Shown in pieces: positions 15,334 to 24,300 of a DNA stretch of 64,000 nucleotides. The notes under the pieces are model-generated. The model saw nothing but the letters and a program-made list of their open reading frames with translations, ran no database searches and was not told the origin of the DNA. The position numbers and the translations under genes were made by a program. Origin of the DNA: an uncultured Holophagaceae bacterium (GTDB lineage Bacteria > Acidobacteriota > Holophagae > Holophagales > Holophagaceae); assembly GCA_903857495.1 (NCBI GenBank), contig CAIOFF010000016.1, positions 1 to 64,000 on the forward strand, read 5' to 3'. How positions within the stretch are numbered: the stretch's first letter is position 1; every line of letters begins with the position of its first letter.

Positions 15334-15930
15334 TCAAAGCCGTTCGGCGGAGCTCCCACAACTCAAGAACAGGGGCTCTTCCCAGGAGGCGCCGGTCGAA
15401 GGCTGTCCCAGCACCGCGTGGGCGCCGGCGTAGAGGGCGCTCCAGAGGGCATTGCGGACCGGCGGCTCGGCCAGGCGTTCCAAGGGGAGGGTGACCCGGG
15501 TCTCATGGTCCCAGCCAAGGCGCCGGTTCAGGGCCTTGAGCCTGGCCAAGTGCTCGGTCTGGGTCTGGCTGCCCAGGAAGGGCGTGGCCTCATGGATCTG
15601 CTGCTCCTGCTCATGGAAGGGGCCTCGGCCTGCTTCCGCGTTGAACAGGCTCCCTCCCAGGACTTCCGGGGGCAGGGTGGCCCGGGCGGGGTCCCAGACC
15701 AGCCCTGAGGCGGCGGCCGCGACCTCTGCGACCCAGTCCCAGGGACTGCCGGTGGCGCACCCCACGGCTTCGGGTGGGGGGACCTGGGCCAGGAGTCCCC
15801 GGGCCACGCCCTCGACCCGGTTCCGGAACTGGGCGTAACTCAAGGTACCCCAATCCGGGGCCGAGACTGCCGGCCGCTCCTGGAGGCGCGCAGCACGCTG
15901 GATGAGCAGCTCCCGGAGGTTGGTGGCCAT
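15334..15930 (-). CDS. Truncated AMP-ligase-like protein
   Basis: This 198-aa protein begins MATNLRELLIQRAARLQERPAVS, followed by TLSYAQFRNRVEGVARGL. This matches the opening of acyl-CoA synthetase or acyl-AMP ligase proteins, where a short helix and a LTYxxL element precede the nucleotide-binding core. The core motifs, including the phosphate-binding Ser/Thr/Gly loop, are missing, and the C-terminal part is unrelated, so catalysis is unlikely. It lies 50 bp upstream of the WYL gene on the same strand. It could be a degenerate paralogue or an accessory fragment. Confidence 0.5.
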   Translation of the reverse strand: MATNLRELLIQRAARLQERPAVSAPDWGTLSYAQFRNRVEGVARGLLAQVPPPEAVGCATGSPWDWVAEVAAAASGLVWDPARATLPPEVLGGSLFNAEAGRGPFHEQEQQIHEATPFLGSQTQTEHLARLKALNRRLGWDHETRVTLPLERLAEPPVRNALWSALYAGAHAVLGQPSTGASWEEPLFLSCGSSAERL

Positions 15931-16065
15931 GCCGCCCAGTGTGGTCCCTCCTCGGGGGAGCTTGCTAAGTAAAATTGCTAGTCAACCCCACCCGGGACCT
16001 GCGGGTCTGTGGGGGTATTGGGTTCCCCACGCCACGCGCTGAGCTACCCACCCCAGGAGACCTCC

Positions 16066-17733
16066 ATGCGACCTTCGCTCCGCACCCTTTCCCTGCTGGC
16101 GGTTCCGGCCCTCACGGGCCTGGCCTTGACCCTCGCCTGCGGCGGAAGCTCCAAGTCTTCCTCTGACACCCCCTCGCTGGTCGCTCCGGTGACAGGTGGG
16201 GCGGCGATCATCCTCACCGACGCCCCCTCGGACCAGTGGTCTGCCGTGGAAGTGGTGGTCACCAAGGTGACCCTGCTCAACAAGACGGACCATTCCAAGG
16301 AAGTGGTGGCCTTCGAGGGCACCAGCGCCAAGATCAACCTGGTGGACCTGGATAGCGTGGGTGAGCTGCTCGCCACGGCCCAGCTGCCCGTGGGCACCTA
16401 TGACGCGGTGCGCGTCACCATCGACCCCGCCAGCGTGAACCTGGTGACGGCCGGGGGAGTCACCATCCCCAGCGGCCAGATCCACGTGCAGGGGGCCAGC
16501 GTGCTGGTGACCCTGAGTGCGGACCTGGTGGTGACCGCTGCCGGCAGCAACGCGGTGCAGCTGGACTTCGACCTGGGGCATCCCCTCTTCCTGGTGCAGC
16601 TGCCCAACGGCGACTGGGCCCTGAACCTGCAGGTGAAGCACCGGCCCAACACCAACGGCATGATGGGCATGGCCCAGTTGGTCCTGCGGCACCGCCGTGG
16701 CACCGTCACCTCTGTCGCGACCAGCAGCTTCCAACTGCACACGGACACCGGCAACGACCTCACCGTGCATGTGGACACCAATGCCTGGTTCTGGAATGTG
16801 GACACCAAGGCCCTGGGGAGCTTCGGAGGCCTGACGGCGGGCAAGAATGTGCTGATGTCACTCCGCCTGCAGCCGGACGGCTCGCTCTGGCTGGTGCGGG
16901 CGTGGTACAGCGCTAGCGCCCTGCAGGAGTGGACCCCCGAGGGCCACGTCACCAGCGTCGATCTCGTGGGCAAGCGGCTGCTGGTCAGCACCAATGCCGC
17001 CGCGCCCAGGGCCTTTGCCATCGATACGGACACCACCTTCACCTTCCAGGGCGGTCAGAGCCTGGGCACCGGCCAGGCGATCCTTTCGAACCTGTGGACG
17101 GGCTTCAAGGTCCAGATCGAAGTGAAGGATCCCCTGGCCGCCCCGATGCACGCCAAGTCCGTGGACATTCAGCGCGCCGTGGACGGCGGCGTCCTCAAGA
17201 CTGCCACCGCCACGTCCTTCACCTACCAGCACCCGCAGGCCGCCGATCGTCTCCACGCCTACGCCAGTCCCTTCTCCTGGTGGTATCTAGGCTTCCCTGG
17301 CACCGCCTTTTCCAGCGCGGGCACCTTCGCGGCGGCCGTCGCTGGGGCGGGGGACGTGAAGTCGCAGGGGGTGAGTGACCTGGTCTGGAACTCTGGCACC
17401 AGCGCCTGGGATGCGAGCAACGCCATCTTCCTGCCCGTGAACCTGCCCCAGGGCACCATCAGCAGTTCCTACAACGGTGGCCAGCTGGGCTTCACCTTCG
17501 TCAACAGCGCCAACGCGAGCCAGGCCATCACCGTCACTCTGAACACCACGGTCGGTGCCCAGCCCTCCGTGCTCGAAGTCGTGAAGCAGGGCAGTGTGGT
17601 GACGGTCGTTCCCATCGACCTGATTGCCTGGGGCACCAAGCTGGTGGCTCCCGCCAAGGTCCGGGTGGCCGTGGTGCCCAAGCCCGACAACAGCTTCGCG
17701 GCCTACGCGGTGGTGGTTTTCACAGGCTTCTGA
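16066..17733 (+). CDS. DUF4382 domain lipoprotein
   Basis: This 555-aa exported protein has the signal LSLLAVPALTGLALTLAC, a lipobox ending near residue 25, followed by a Gly/Ser-rich linker. Residues of about 40-180 match the DUF4382 pattern (AAIILTDAPSDQWSAVEVVVTKVTLL), a beta-rich domain of bacterial surface lipoproteins. The remaining 370 residues are Ser/Thr/Ala-rich beta-type sequence with DUF5666-like strands (GHVTSVDLVGKRLLVSTN). AGGAGA before the ATG sets the start. It stands alone and ends in a strong bidirectional terminator. Function is unknown. Confidence 0.85.
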   Translation: MRPSLRTLSLLAVPALTGLALTLACGGSSKSSSDTPSLVAPVTGGAAIILTDAPSDQWSAVEVVVTKVTLLNKTDHSKEVVAFEGTSAKINLVDLDSVGELLATAQLPVGTYDAVRVTIDPASVNLVTAGGVTIPSGQIHVQGASVLVTLSADLVVTAAGSNAVQLDFDLGHPLFLVQLPNGDWALNLQVKHRPNTNGMMGMAQLVLRHRRGTVTSVATSSFQLHTDTGNDLTVHVDTNAWFWNVDTKALGSFGGLTAGKNVLMSLRLQPDGSLWLVRAWYSASALQEWTPEGHVTSVDLVGKRLLVSTNAAAPRAFAIDTDTTFTFQGGQSLGTGQAILSNLWTGFKVQIEVKDPLAAPMHAKSVDIQRAVDGGVLKTATATSFTYQHPQAADRLHAYASPFSWWYLGFPGTAFSSAGTFAAAVAGAGDVKSQGVSDLVWNSGTSAWDASNAIFLPVNLPQGTISSSYNGGQLGFTFVNSANASQAITVTLNTTVGAQPSVLEVVKQGSVVTVVPIDLIAWGTKLVAPAKVRVAVVPKPDNSFAAYAVVVFTGF

Positions 17734-17743
17734 TGTTGGCCAT

Positions 17744-17785
17744 CTGAAAATACGAACGGTGCCTTGGCGCCGTTCGTATTTTCAG
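17744..17785. terminator. Bidirectional terminator
   Basis: A 16-bp perfect stem, CTGAAAATACGAACGG (17744-17759) with its complement at 17770-17785, is extended by an inner GCC/GGC pair. A/T-rich ends give a T-run on both strands. It separates the DUF4382 gene from the convergent methyltransferase gene, whose stop codon (17782-17784) lies inside the right arm. Confidence 0.92.
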
Positions 17786-18945
17786 GCCCGGGCGCTCACG
17801 GCGCCCACGGTGAAGCCCGGGTGCTGGTCCATGAGTGGCCGCGGGGGCGGCACGAACTGGAGGTCGCCGAAGCCTGCGTGGCAGAGGGCCGCCTCCCAGG
17901 CCTCGGGCGTGAGGAAGCCGTGGCGGGGTCGCCAGCGGGGATCCAGGGTGACGTCCGTGAAGCTCTTGATGAAGCCGAAGAAGAACTCCAGGTAGAGCGG
18001 GGTGCCCAGGTCCGGCTTCATGCACTCGCCGATGACCAGCCGGCCGCCGGGCTTCAGCTTGCTGCGGAGGTCCAGCAGGGTGCGCTCGAGGTCCTGGGCC
18101 ACGTGCAGCACGTTGATGCCGATGATGGCGTCCAGGCTCTGGGCTGCGATGCCCTGGTCCCCGAGCGGGCGGTTCAGGTCCAGGGACTGGAACTGAAGGG
18201 GGAGGCCGGGTGCGGCGGCCTTGAGCTCCCGCTGGGCGCGGCGGAGGAAGGTCAGGGCGACATCCGTGAACCGGTACTCGGCGATGCGGCTGGCCCAGCC
18301 CTCCTCGGTGCCCTGGCGGGCGAGCAGCTGGGCAAAGGACCCTGCCCCGGCGCCCAGCTCCAGCACCCGGGCGCCTTCGGGGAGTCCCTCACGCAAAGCG
18401 AGCAGGGTCAGGAGGTTGTTCGGGTAGTAGCCCAGGTTCTCGTTGCGGAAGTAGGCCAGCCAGAGCGGGTACAGCGCCAGGTCGAAGAGCAGGCCCTCGC
18501 CGGGCTTTCCCTCTGTGAAGAAGGGCCGGATGTGCGAGCGCACCCCGTCGAGCAGGTCGAAGTTCCCGGCGTGGCCCGGCGCCGCTGCCTCCGCGAGCTG
18601 GCGAAGCTCCGCCAGATCCAGGTCCGGCTCCCCCCGCAGGACGTAGGCCTCGCCCTCCCGCGCCAGCAGGCTCTCTCCGGCCAGGAAGGGCAGCATCCAG
18701 GCCAGAGGCTTGCGGCACTGCGCCGGCAGCCCCTCACAGAGGTCATCGAGCGTGGCTCCGGCCCGCAGCCGGCCCTCCCAGCCCAGATCGAACAGGAGGA
18801 GCAGGCAGGTCCGGGCGGTATAGACCGCCGAGGCCCGATGCAGCACCAGGAAGGGCTGGGTGAAGAGCCGGGCGATGTCCGTCCCGTGGGGCCCCAGGAG
18901 ATCGAGGCTGGGTGCAGCCTCCAGGGGGCCCAGGGAGTGGGCCAT
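17782..18945 (-). CDS. Class I SAM-dependent methyltransferase
   Basis: This 387-aa protein has the SAM-binding motif VLELGAGAGSFAQLLA at about 195-210, then LDAIIGINVLHVAQDLERTL (motif IV region) and LKPGGRLVIGE. The N-terminal 170 residues are helical and resemble the dimerisation part of O- or C-methyltransferases acting on small molecules or polyketides. The substrate is unknown. The start overlaps the prs stop as ATGA, so it is the second gene of a prs transcript, an unusual pairing. The stop sits in the terminator palindrome. Confidence 0.85.
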   Translation of the reverse strand: MAHSLGPLEAAPSLDLLGPHGTDIARLFTQPFLVLHRASAVYTARTCLLLLFDLGWEGRLRAGATLDDLCEGLPAQCRKPLAWMLPFLAGESLLAREGEAYVLRGEPDLDLAELRQLAEAAAPGHAGNFDLLDGVRSHIRPFFTEGKPGEGLLFDLALYPLWLAYFRNENLGYYPNNLLTLLALREGLPEGARVLELGAGAGSFAQLLARQGTEEGWASRIAEYRFTDVALTFLRRAQRELKAAAPGLPLQFQSLDLNRPLGDQGIAAQSLDAIIGINVLHVAQDLERTLLDLRSKLKPGGRLVIGECMKPDLGTPLYLEFFFGFIKSFTDVTLDPRWRPRHGFLTPEAWEAALCHAGFGDLQFVPPPRPLMDQHPGFTVGAVSARA

Positions 18946-19892
18946 CAGTCCATCATCTCGCTGATGCTCCGTCCCCCGTGGATGCGCAGGATCGCGTCGC
19001 CGAAGAGGGCGGCGGTGGAGAGGACCTTGAGGAAGGGCAGGGCCTTGGCCGTGGCGGGCGAGACCGGGATGCTGTCCGTGACCACGAGCTCGTCGAGGTT
19101 CGCGGAGTTGAGGGTCTCCACGGCCTTGCCTGAGAGCACCGGGTGGGTGACACCGACGCGCACGGTGCGGGCGCCGAGCTCGCGCAGGATGCGGGCCGCC
19201 TCCTTGATGGAGCCGCCGGTGGCGATCTCGTCGTCGTAGATGATGGCGTCCTTCCCCTCCACGTCGCCGATGAGGGCCACGCTCTGGGCCTGCTCGGAGT
19301 CGTCGAAGCGGCGCTTGTCGATGATGGCCATAGGCACCGAGAGACGCTTGGCGAAGTGGCCGGCGAACTTGGCGGCGCCAGCGTCCGTGGCCACCACGGC
19401 GGCGTTGGAGAGGTCCTTGGTCAGGAAGTAGTTGGTGAGGATGGGCGTGGCCAGCAGCTGGTCCGCGGGCTTGCGGAAGAAGCCCAGGATCTGCGGCGCG
19501 TGCAGGGTCATGGTGAGCACGCGGTCGGCGCCGGCGGTCTCGAGCAGGTCGGCCACCAGGCGGGCCGTGATGGAGATGCGCGCCTCGTCCTTCTTGTCGC
19601 TGCGGGCGTAGGGGAAGTAGGGCAGCACGGCCGTGATGCGGGCCGCCGAGGCGAACTTCAGCGCGTCGATGAGGATCAGCAGCTCCATCAGGTGGTCGCT
19701 GACGGGCGGGCAGGAGGACTGGATGACGAAGACATCGGCCTCGCGGACGTTCTCCTCCACCTTCACCTTGATGTTCTCGTTGGAGAACCGGGTGACCTTG
19801 AGGCGACCAAGCGGCATGCCCATGTGGGTGGTGATGCCCCGCGCCAGATCCGGGTGGCTGCTCCCGGAAAAGACCTTCATCTCGCCAAACAT
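18945..19892 (-). CDS. prs: Ribose-phosphate pyrophosphokinase (PRPP synthetase)
   Basis: This 315-aa enzyme makes PRPP from ribose 5-phosphate and ATP for nucleotide, His and Trp synthesis. Visible motifs are FSNENIKVKVEENVREADVF near 37-56, YFPYARSDKKDEARISITA (ATP and flexible-loop region) and the PRPP loop IIYDDEIATGGS. The loop has DDEIATGGS where the classical enzyme has DDMIDTGG, and the flexible loop is also altered, so it is a divergent Prs. GGGGGA precedes the ATG, and TACACT upstream is a candidate -10. Confidence 0.93.
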   Translation of the reverse strand: MFGEMKVFSGSSHPDLARGITTHMGMPLGRLKVTRFSNENIKVKVEENVREADVFVIQSSCPPVSDHLMELLILIDALKFASAARITAVLPYFPYARSDKKDEARISITARLVADLLETAGADRVLTMTLHAPQILGFFRKPADQLLATPILTNYFLTKDLSNAAVVATDAGAAKFAGHFAKRLSVPMAIIDKRRFDDSEQAQSVALIGDVEGKDAIIYDDEIATGGSIKEAARILRELGARTVRVGVTHPVLSGKAVETLNSANLDELVVTDSIPVSPATAKALPFLKVLSTAALFGDAILRIHGGRSISEMMD

Positions 19893-19976
19893 GGATCCCC
19901 CGATGGTGGTCTTAGTGTAGCCGACCGATCCGGGAGGTGGGCGTCACATGGAAGAGTCTGGCGGGAGAATCGGGGC

Positions 19977-21278
19977 CTAGACCCGTCCCCCGCCCACGCG
20001 CTCGATGTGGGCGCCCACGCCCTGGAGCTTTTTTTCCAGGCCCGAGTAGCCCCGGTCCAGGTGATAGATGCGGTCGACCACGGTCTCACCCCGGGCCACC
20101 AGGCCCGCGATCACCAGGGCGGCGCTGGCGCGGAGGTCCGTGGCCATGACCGTGCAGCCCGTCAGGTCCGCGGGGCCCGCCACGATGGCCGTGTGGCCGT
20201 CGGTGCGCAGGTTGGCCCCCAGGCGCTCCAGCTCCATGGCGTGCTGGAAGCGGTTCTCGAAGATGCCTTCATTGATGACGCTGATGCCGTGGGCCTGGGT
20301 CATGACGGCCATGACCTGCGCCTGCAGATCCGTGGGGAAGCCCGGGTAGGGCAGGGTGGTGATGTCCTTGGAGCGCAGCTTCTGGCCGGCTTCCCGCTGG
20401 ATGCGGAGCTGGCGCCCGTCCTGGCCCTCGCGCTCGGTGATGACGCAGCCGGAGCGCTCCAGCAGGTCCAGCAGGGAGCGCAGGTGCTCGGGCTCGCAGC
20501 GGTCCAGCACCACGTCCCCGCTGGCCACCGCCACGGCGCAGAGGTAGGTGCCAGCCTCGATGCGGTCGGGGATGACCACGTGCTCGCAGCCATGGAGGCT
20601 CTCGACGCCGGTGATGATGAGAGTGCCCGTGCCGAGGCCCTCGATCTGGGCGCCCATCTCCACCAGCAGCTGGGCCAGGTCGCCGATCTCCGGCTCCTGG
20701 GCGGCGTTCCGGAGGATGGTCACCCCTTCCGCCAGGGTCGCGGCCATGAGGATGTTCTCCGTGGCGCCGACGCTCACCTTCTCGAACATGTGGTCGATGG
20801 CCTTCAGCCGGCCCTTCACCGAGGCGTGGATGTAGCCGTGGCTGATCTCGATGACCGCACCCATGCGCTCCAGGGCTTCCAGGTGCAGGTTCACGGGCCG
20901 CGCGCCGATGGCGCAGCCACCGGGCAGGCTCACCGTGGCCTTGCCGAAGCGGGCCAGGAGGGGGCCCAGCACCAGGATGGAGGCCCGCATGGTCTTGACC
21001 AGGTCGTAGGGGGCCTTGGGATCCTCGCTGCCCGCGCAGGCCAGGGTGCCCTTCAGCTCGAAGCCCTCGCCCTCGGGTTCCAGGGTGGCCTCGGTGCCCA
21101 GGGCCTGCAGCACCTTGACCATGGTGCGGATGTCCGCCACCGCGGGCAGGTTCGAGAGGACCACCGGCTCCGACGTCAGCAGAGCCGCCGCCAGGCAGGG
21201 CAGGGCCGCGTTCTTGGCACCGGACACCCGGATGCGCCCCAACAGGGGGTGGCCGCCTTGAATCACCAGTCTGTCCAT
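19977..21278 (-). CDS. murA: UDP-N-acetylglucosamine 1-carboxyvinyltransferase
   Basis: This 433-aa MurA catalyses the first committed step of peptidoglycan synthesis, adding enolpyruvate to UDP-GlcNAc. SGAKNAALP (Lys-Asn pair) is at about 19-27, and the catalytic Cys is C122 in GGCAIGARP, so the enzyme would be fosfomycin-sensitive in principle. DRIEAGTYL and YPGFPTDLQAQ are also typical. The start at 21278 is chosen over one five codons upstream because GGGAGA lies 4 nt before it. It is divergent from the debranching enzyme gene. Confidence 0.96.
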   Translation of the reverse strand: MDRLVIQGGHPLLGRIRVSGAKNAALPCLAAALLTSEPVVLSNLPAVADIRTMVKVLQALGTEATLEPEGEGFELKGTLACAGSEDPKAPYDLVKTMRASILVLGPLLARFGKATVSLPGGCAIGARPVNLHLEALERMGAVIEISHGYIHASVKGRLKAIDHMFEKVSVGATENILMAATLAEGVTILRNAAQEPEIGDLAQLLVEMGAQIEGLGTGTLIITGVESLHGCEHVVIPDRIEAGTYLCAVAVASGDVVLDRCEPEHLRSLLDLLERSGCVITEREGQDGRQLRIQREAGQKLRSKDITTLPYPGFPTDLQAQVMAVMTQAHGISVINEGIFENRFQHAMELERLGANLRTDGHTAIVAGPADLTGCTVMATDLRASAALVIAGLVARGETVVDRIYHLDRGYSGLEKKLQGVGAHIERVGGGRV

Positions 21279-21390
21279 CGAATCTCCCGCCACTCAGCGT
21301 AGCCCATCCCGTGGGGCCGAGGACGCAGCTGCCAGGCCCCGGGACGCATTTCTTGTCCCGGAAAGGCGCCATTGGCCTGAAAATCCCCCC

Positions 21391-24300
21391 ATGTCTCATC
21401 CCGCGATGCGTCCCCCCTGTGGCACCCGGCTGCTCCGTTTCGTGGGAGACCGGGCGGTCTTCAGCCTCGACCATCCCCAACCCGGAGCCCCCGGCTGGCG
21501 CGCCTACCTGCGCACCAACCTCACCCGCGGGGCGCGGATGCGGGAGGAGACCCTGGGCCTGCTCGGAGAGAAGCTGCGGGATCCCGCGGGCTCTTCCTGG
21601 CGGGACATCCCCCTCGAGGCCACCCCCGAGGGCTGGACGCTGGACCTGGCCCTCACGGAGTCCGGCCCCTTCCGCGCCAAGGCCTACTGCGTGGATCCCG
21701 AAGGCTTCCAGCACTGGCCCGAGGGCGAGAACGTGGGGATCACGGTCCACCCGGACCGGCTGCGCACGGCCAACACCATCTACTGCGCCTTTCCCCGGAT
21801 GTTCGGCGGCGCGGCGGGCCTCCAGCGGCCGGACCTGGCCAAGACCATCCGCGAGCTGGACCAGGCGGACTACACGGTGATTCCGCCCTCGGGCCGGCTG
21901 CGGGACCTCACGGCCGAGGTGCCCCACATCTTCGACCGCCTGGGCTGCCGCATCCTCCACCTGCTGCCCGTGGGGCCCGTGCCCACCACCCACGCCCGCA
22001 TGGGGCGCTTCGGCAGCCCCTACGCCCAACTGGACCTCACGGCCATCGATCCCGCCCTGGTGGACTTCGACCAGCGGACCACGGGCGAGGAGCAGTTCCG
22101 GGAGCTGACCTCCGCCGTCCACCAGCGGGGTGGTCAGGTCTTCCTGGACATCCTCGTGAACCACACGGGCTGGGGTTCGCGTCTGCTGGAGCACCGTCCC
22201 GAGTGGTTCCGCCGGAACCCGGACGGGACCTTCCACAGCCCCGGCGCCTGGGGCAACACCTGGGCGGACCTGGTGGAGCTGGACCAGGGCAGTCCCGCCC
22301 TCTGGGACACCGTGGCCCGGGCCCTGCTGGTCTGGTGCGGCCGCGGCGTGGACGGCTTCCGCTGCGACGCGGGCTACATGGTGCCGCTGCCCGCCTGGCA
22401 GTACATCACCACCAAGGTCCACCAGGCCTATCCCGAGGCGGTGTTCCTGCTGGAGGGACTGGGCGGCGCCTGGGAGGCCACCGAGACCCTGCTGACCCGG
22501 GGCGGCATGCACTGGGCCTACTCCGAGCTCTTCCAGAACTACCGGCCCACGGAGGTGGCCACCTACCTTGACCACTGCTTCCGTCAAGGGGAGTGCTCGG
22601 GGCTGCTGGTGCACTACAGCGAGACCCACGACAACCTGCGACTCGCGGCCCAGGGGCCCGGCTGGTCCCGCCTACGGAACCGGCTCTGCGCCCTGGCCAG
22701 CCAGAGTGGCGCCTTCGGCTACACGTCCGGGGTGGAGTGGCTGGCCACCGAGAAGGTCGATGTCCACGAGGCCCGGGAGCTGGCCTGGGGCGCCGAACCC
22801 AACCTGGTCGGGGACCTGGCGGCCCTCAGCAGGCTGCTCGCGGACCACCCCTGCTTCTACGATGGCGCCGAGGTCCGCCGCCTCAGCGTTGTGGACGCGC
22901 CCGGCCTGGTCCTGCTGCGGACCTCCGCCGAGGGCCTCGACCGGACCCTGGTCCTGGTCAACCTGGATCCCGAAGCGCCCCAGCCCTGCCGCATCGAGGC
23001 CCCGGTCTGGGCCGACTTCGGCGAGGTCTGCGTGGACCTCCTGGGCCAGGCCAGGCCCGAGCAGCAGGTGCTGCCGGACGGGGCGCGCCGCCTCCTCCTG
23101 CCCCCCGGTGGCAGCTACTGCCTTGCGGCCCAGCTGGCCCCCCGGGGTCTGGCGGGCGAGGCCTACCGGGAGGCCCGGGCCCAGGCGGCCTGGGCTCTCC
23201 AGGCCATGGCCGCGGTCCTGCCGGCGGAAGCCCTCGGACCCGCGGACTGGCGGGAGCTGGCCGGGCGCGTGGCCCGGGACCCCGCCGCCTTCCTGGCCGC
23301 GCTGCCCCACCTGGACGCCGGCCTGCTCCGGCAGGACTTGCTGGCCGCCCTGGACCAGGCCCAGCAGGCCGGGACCTTCCCCCGGGTCACCCTCTGGCAG
23401 GCGGAGGACCTGCGCCGGGTGAGTCTGGTGGCCCCGGACCACTGGCTGCTGCTCTGGGAGACCGCGCCCTTCGAGGCCACGCTGGTCCTGGCGGGCCACC
23501 CCAACCTGCACCTGCGCAGCATTCCTGTGGTGGGTGGCCACATCGCCGCCGTGCCGCCCCAGCCCGTCCGGGCCGGGGACGCGACGCTGCAGCTGCACCG
23601 CCACCGGGCGGGGGAGGGCCTGCTCCGGGCGGAGCTCCGGTTCCTGCCGGTGATGCCGGAGCCCATGCGGGTCGGTCGCGGCGGGCTGGCCCTCCTCACC
23701 AACGGGCGAGGCGGCATGGCCCGGCTCCATGCGGATCTCGGCGCCATCGCCTCCAAGTATGACTGCCTCCTGGCCGCGAACCTGCACCCCTCGGCCCCCT
23801 CGGACCGGCACGTGCTGGTCAAGCGGCTGCGGGCGTGGGTCAATGCCGACGGCTTCATCAGCCCGCTGGACGGCCTGAACCTCACGCACTTCGAGGCGGG
23901 TCCGCCGGTCCGGTGGACCTTCCTGGCCGGTGCCGGGGACGGGTGCCGGGTGGAGCTCCGCCTCGAGGCGGAGATGCTCCCGGACCTGAACACGGTGGTG
24001 CTCCGCTGGTCCCGGCCCGCCCAGGATCACAGCGCCAGCGTCCTGCCGGTGGAGCGCCAGGTGCGGCTCACGGTGCGGCTGGACCTGGAGGATCGCTCCT
24101 TCCATGGCGAGACCCGCCTCGATCCCGCGCTGGAGGCCCACTTTGCGGCGTCTACGAAGAGCCTGCAAAACGAAGTTGGCTTCGCCTTCACGCCAGCTCC
24201 GGGCCGCCAGCTCCAGGTAACCGCGGAAGCAGGGGTCTACCGGTCCCAGCCCGAGGCCTGTCGTGGCATCCACCACCCCGTGGAGGGTTCCCGGGGGCTC

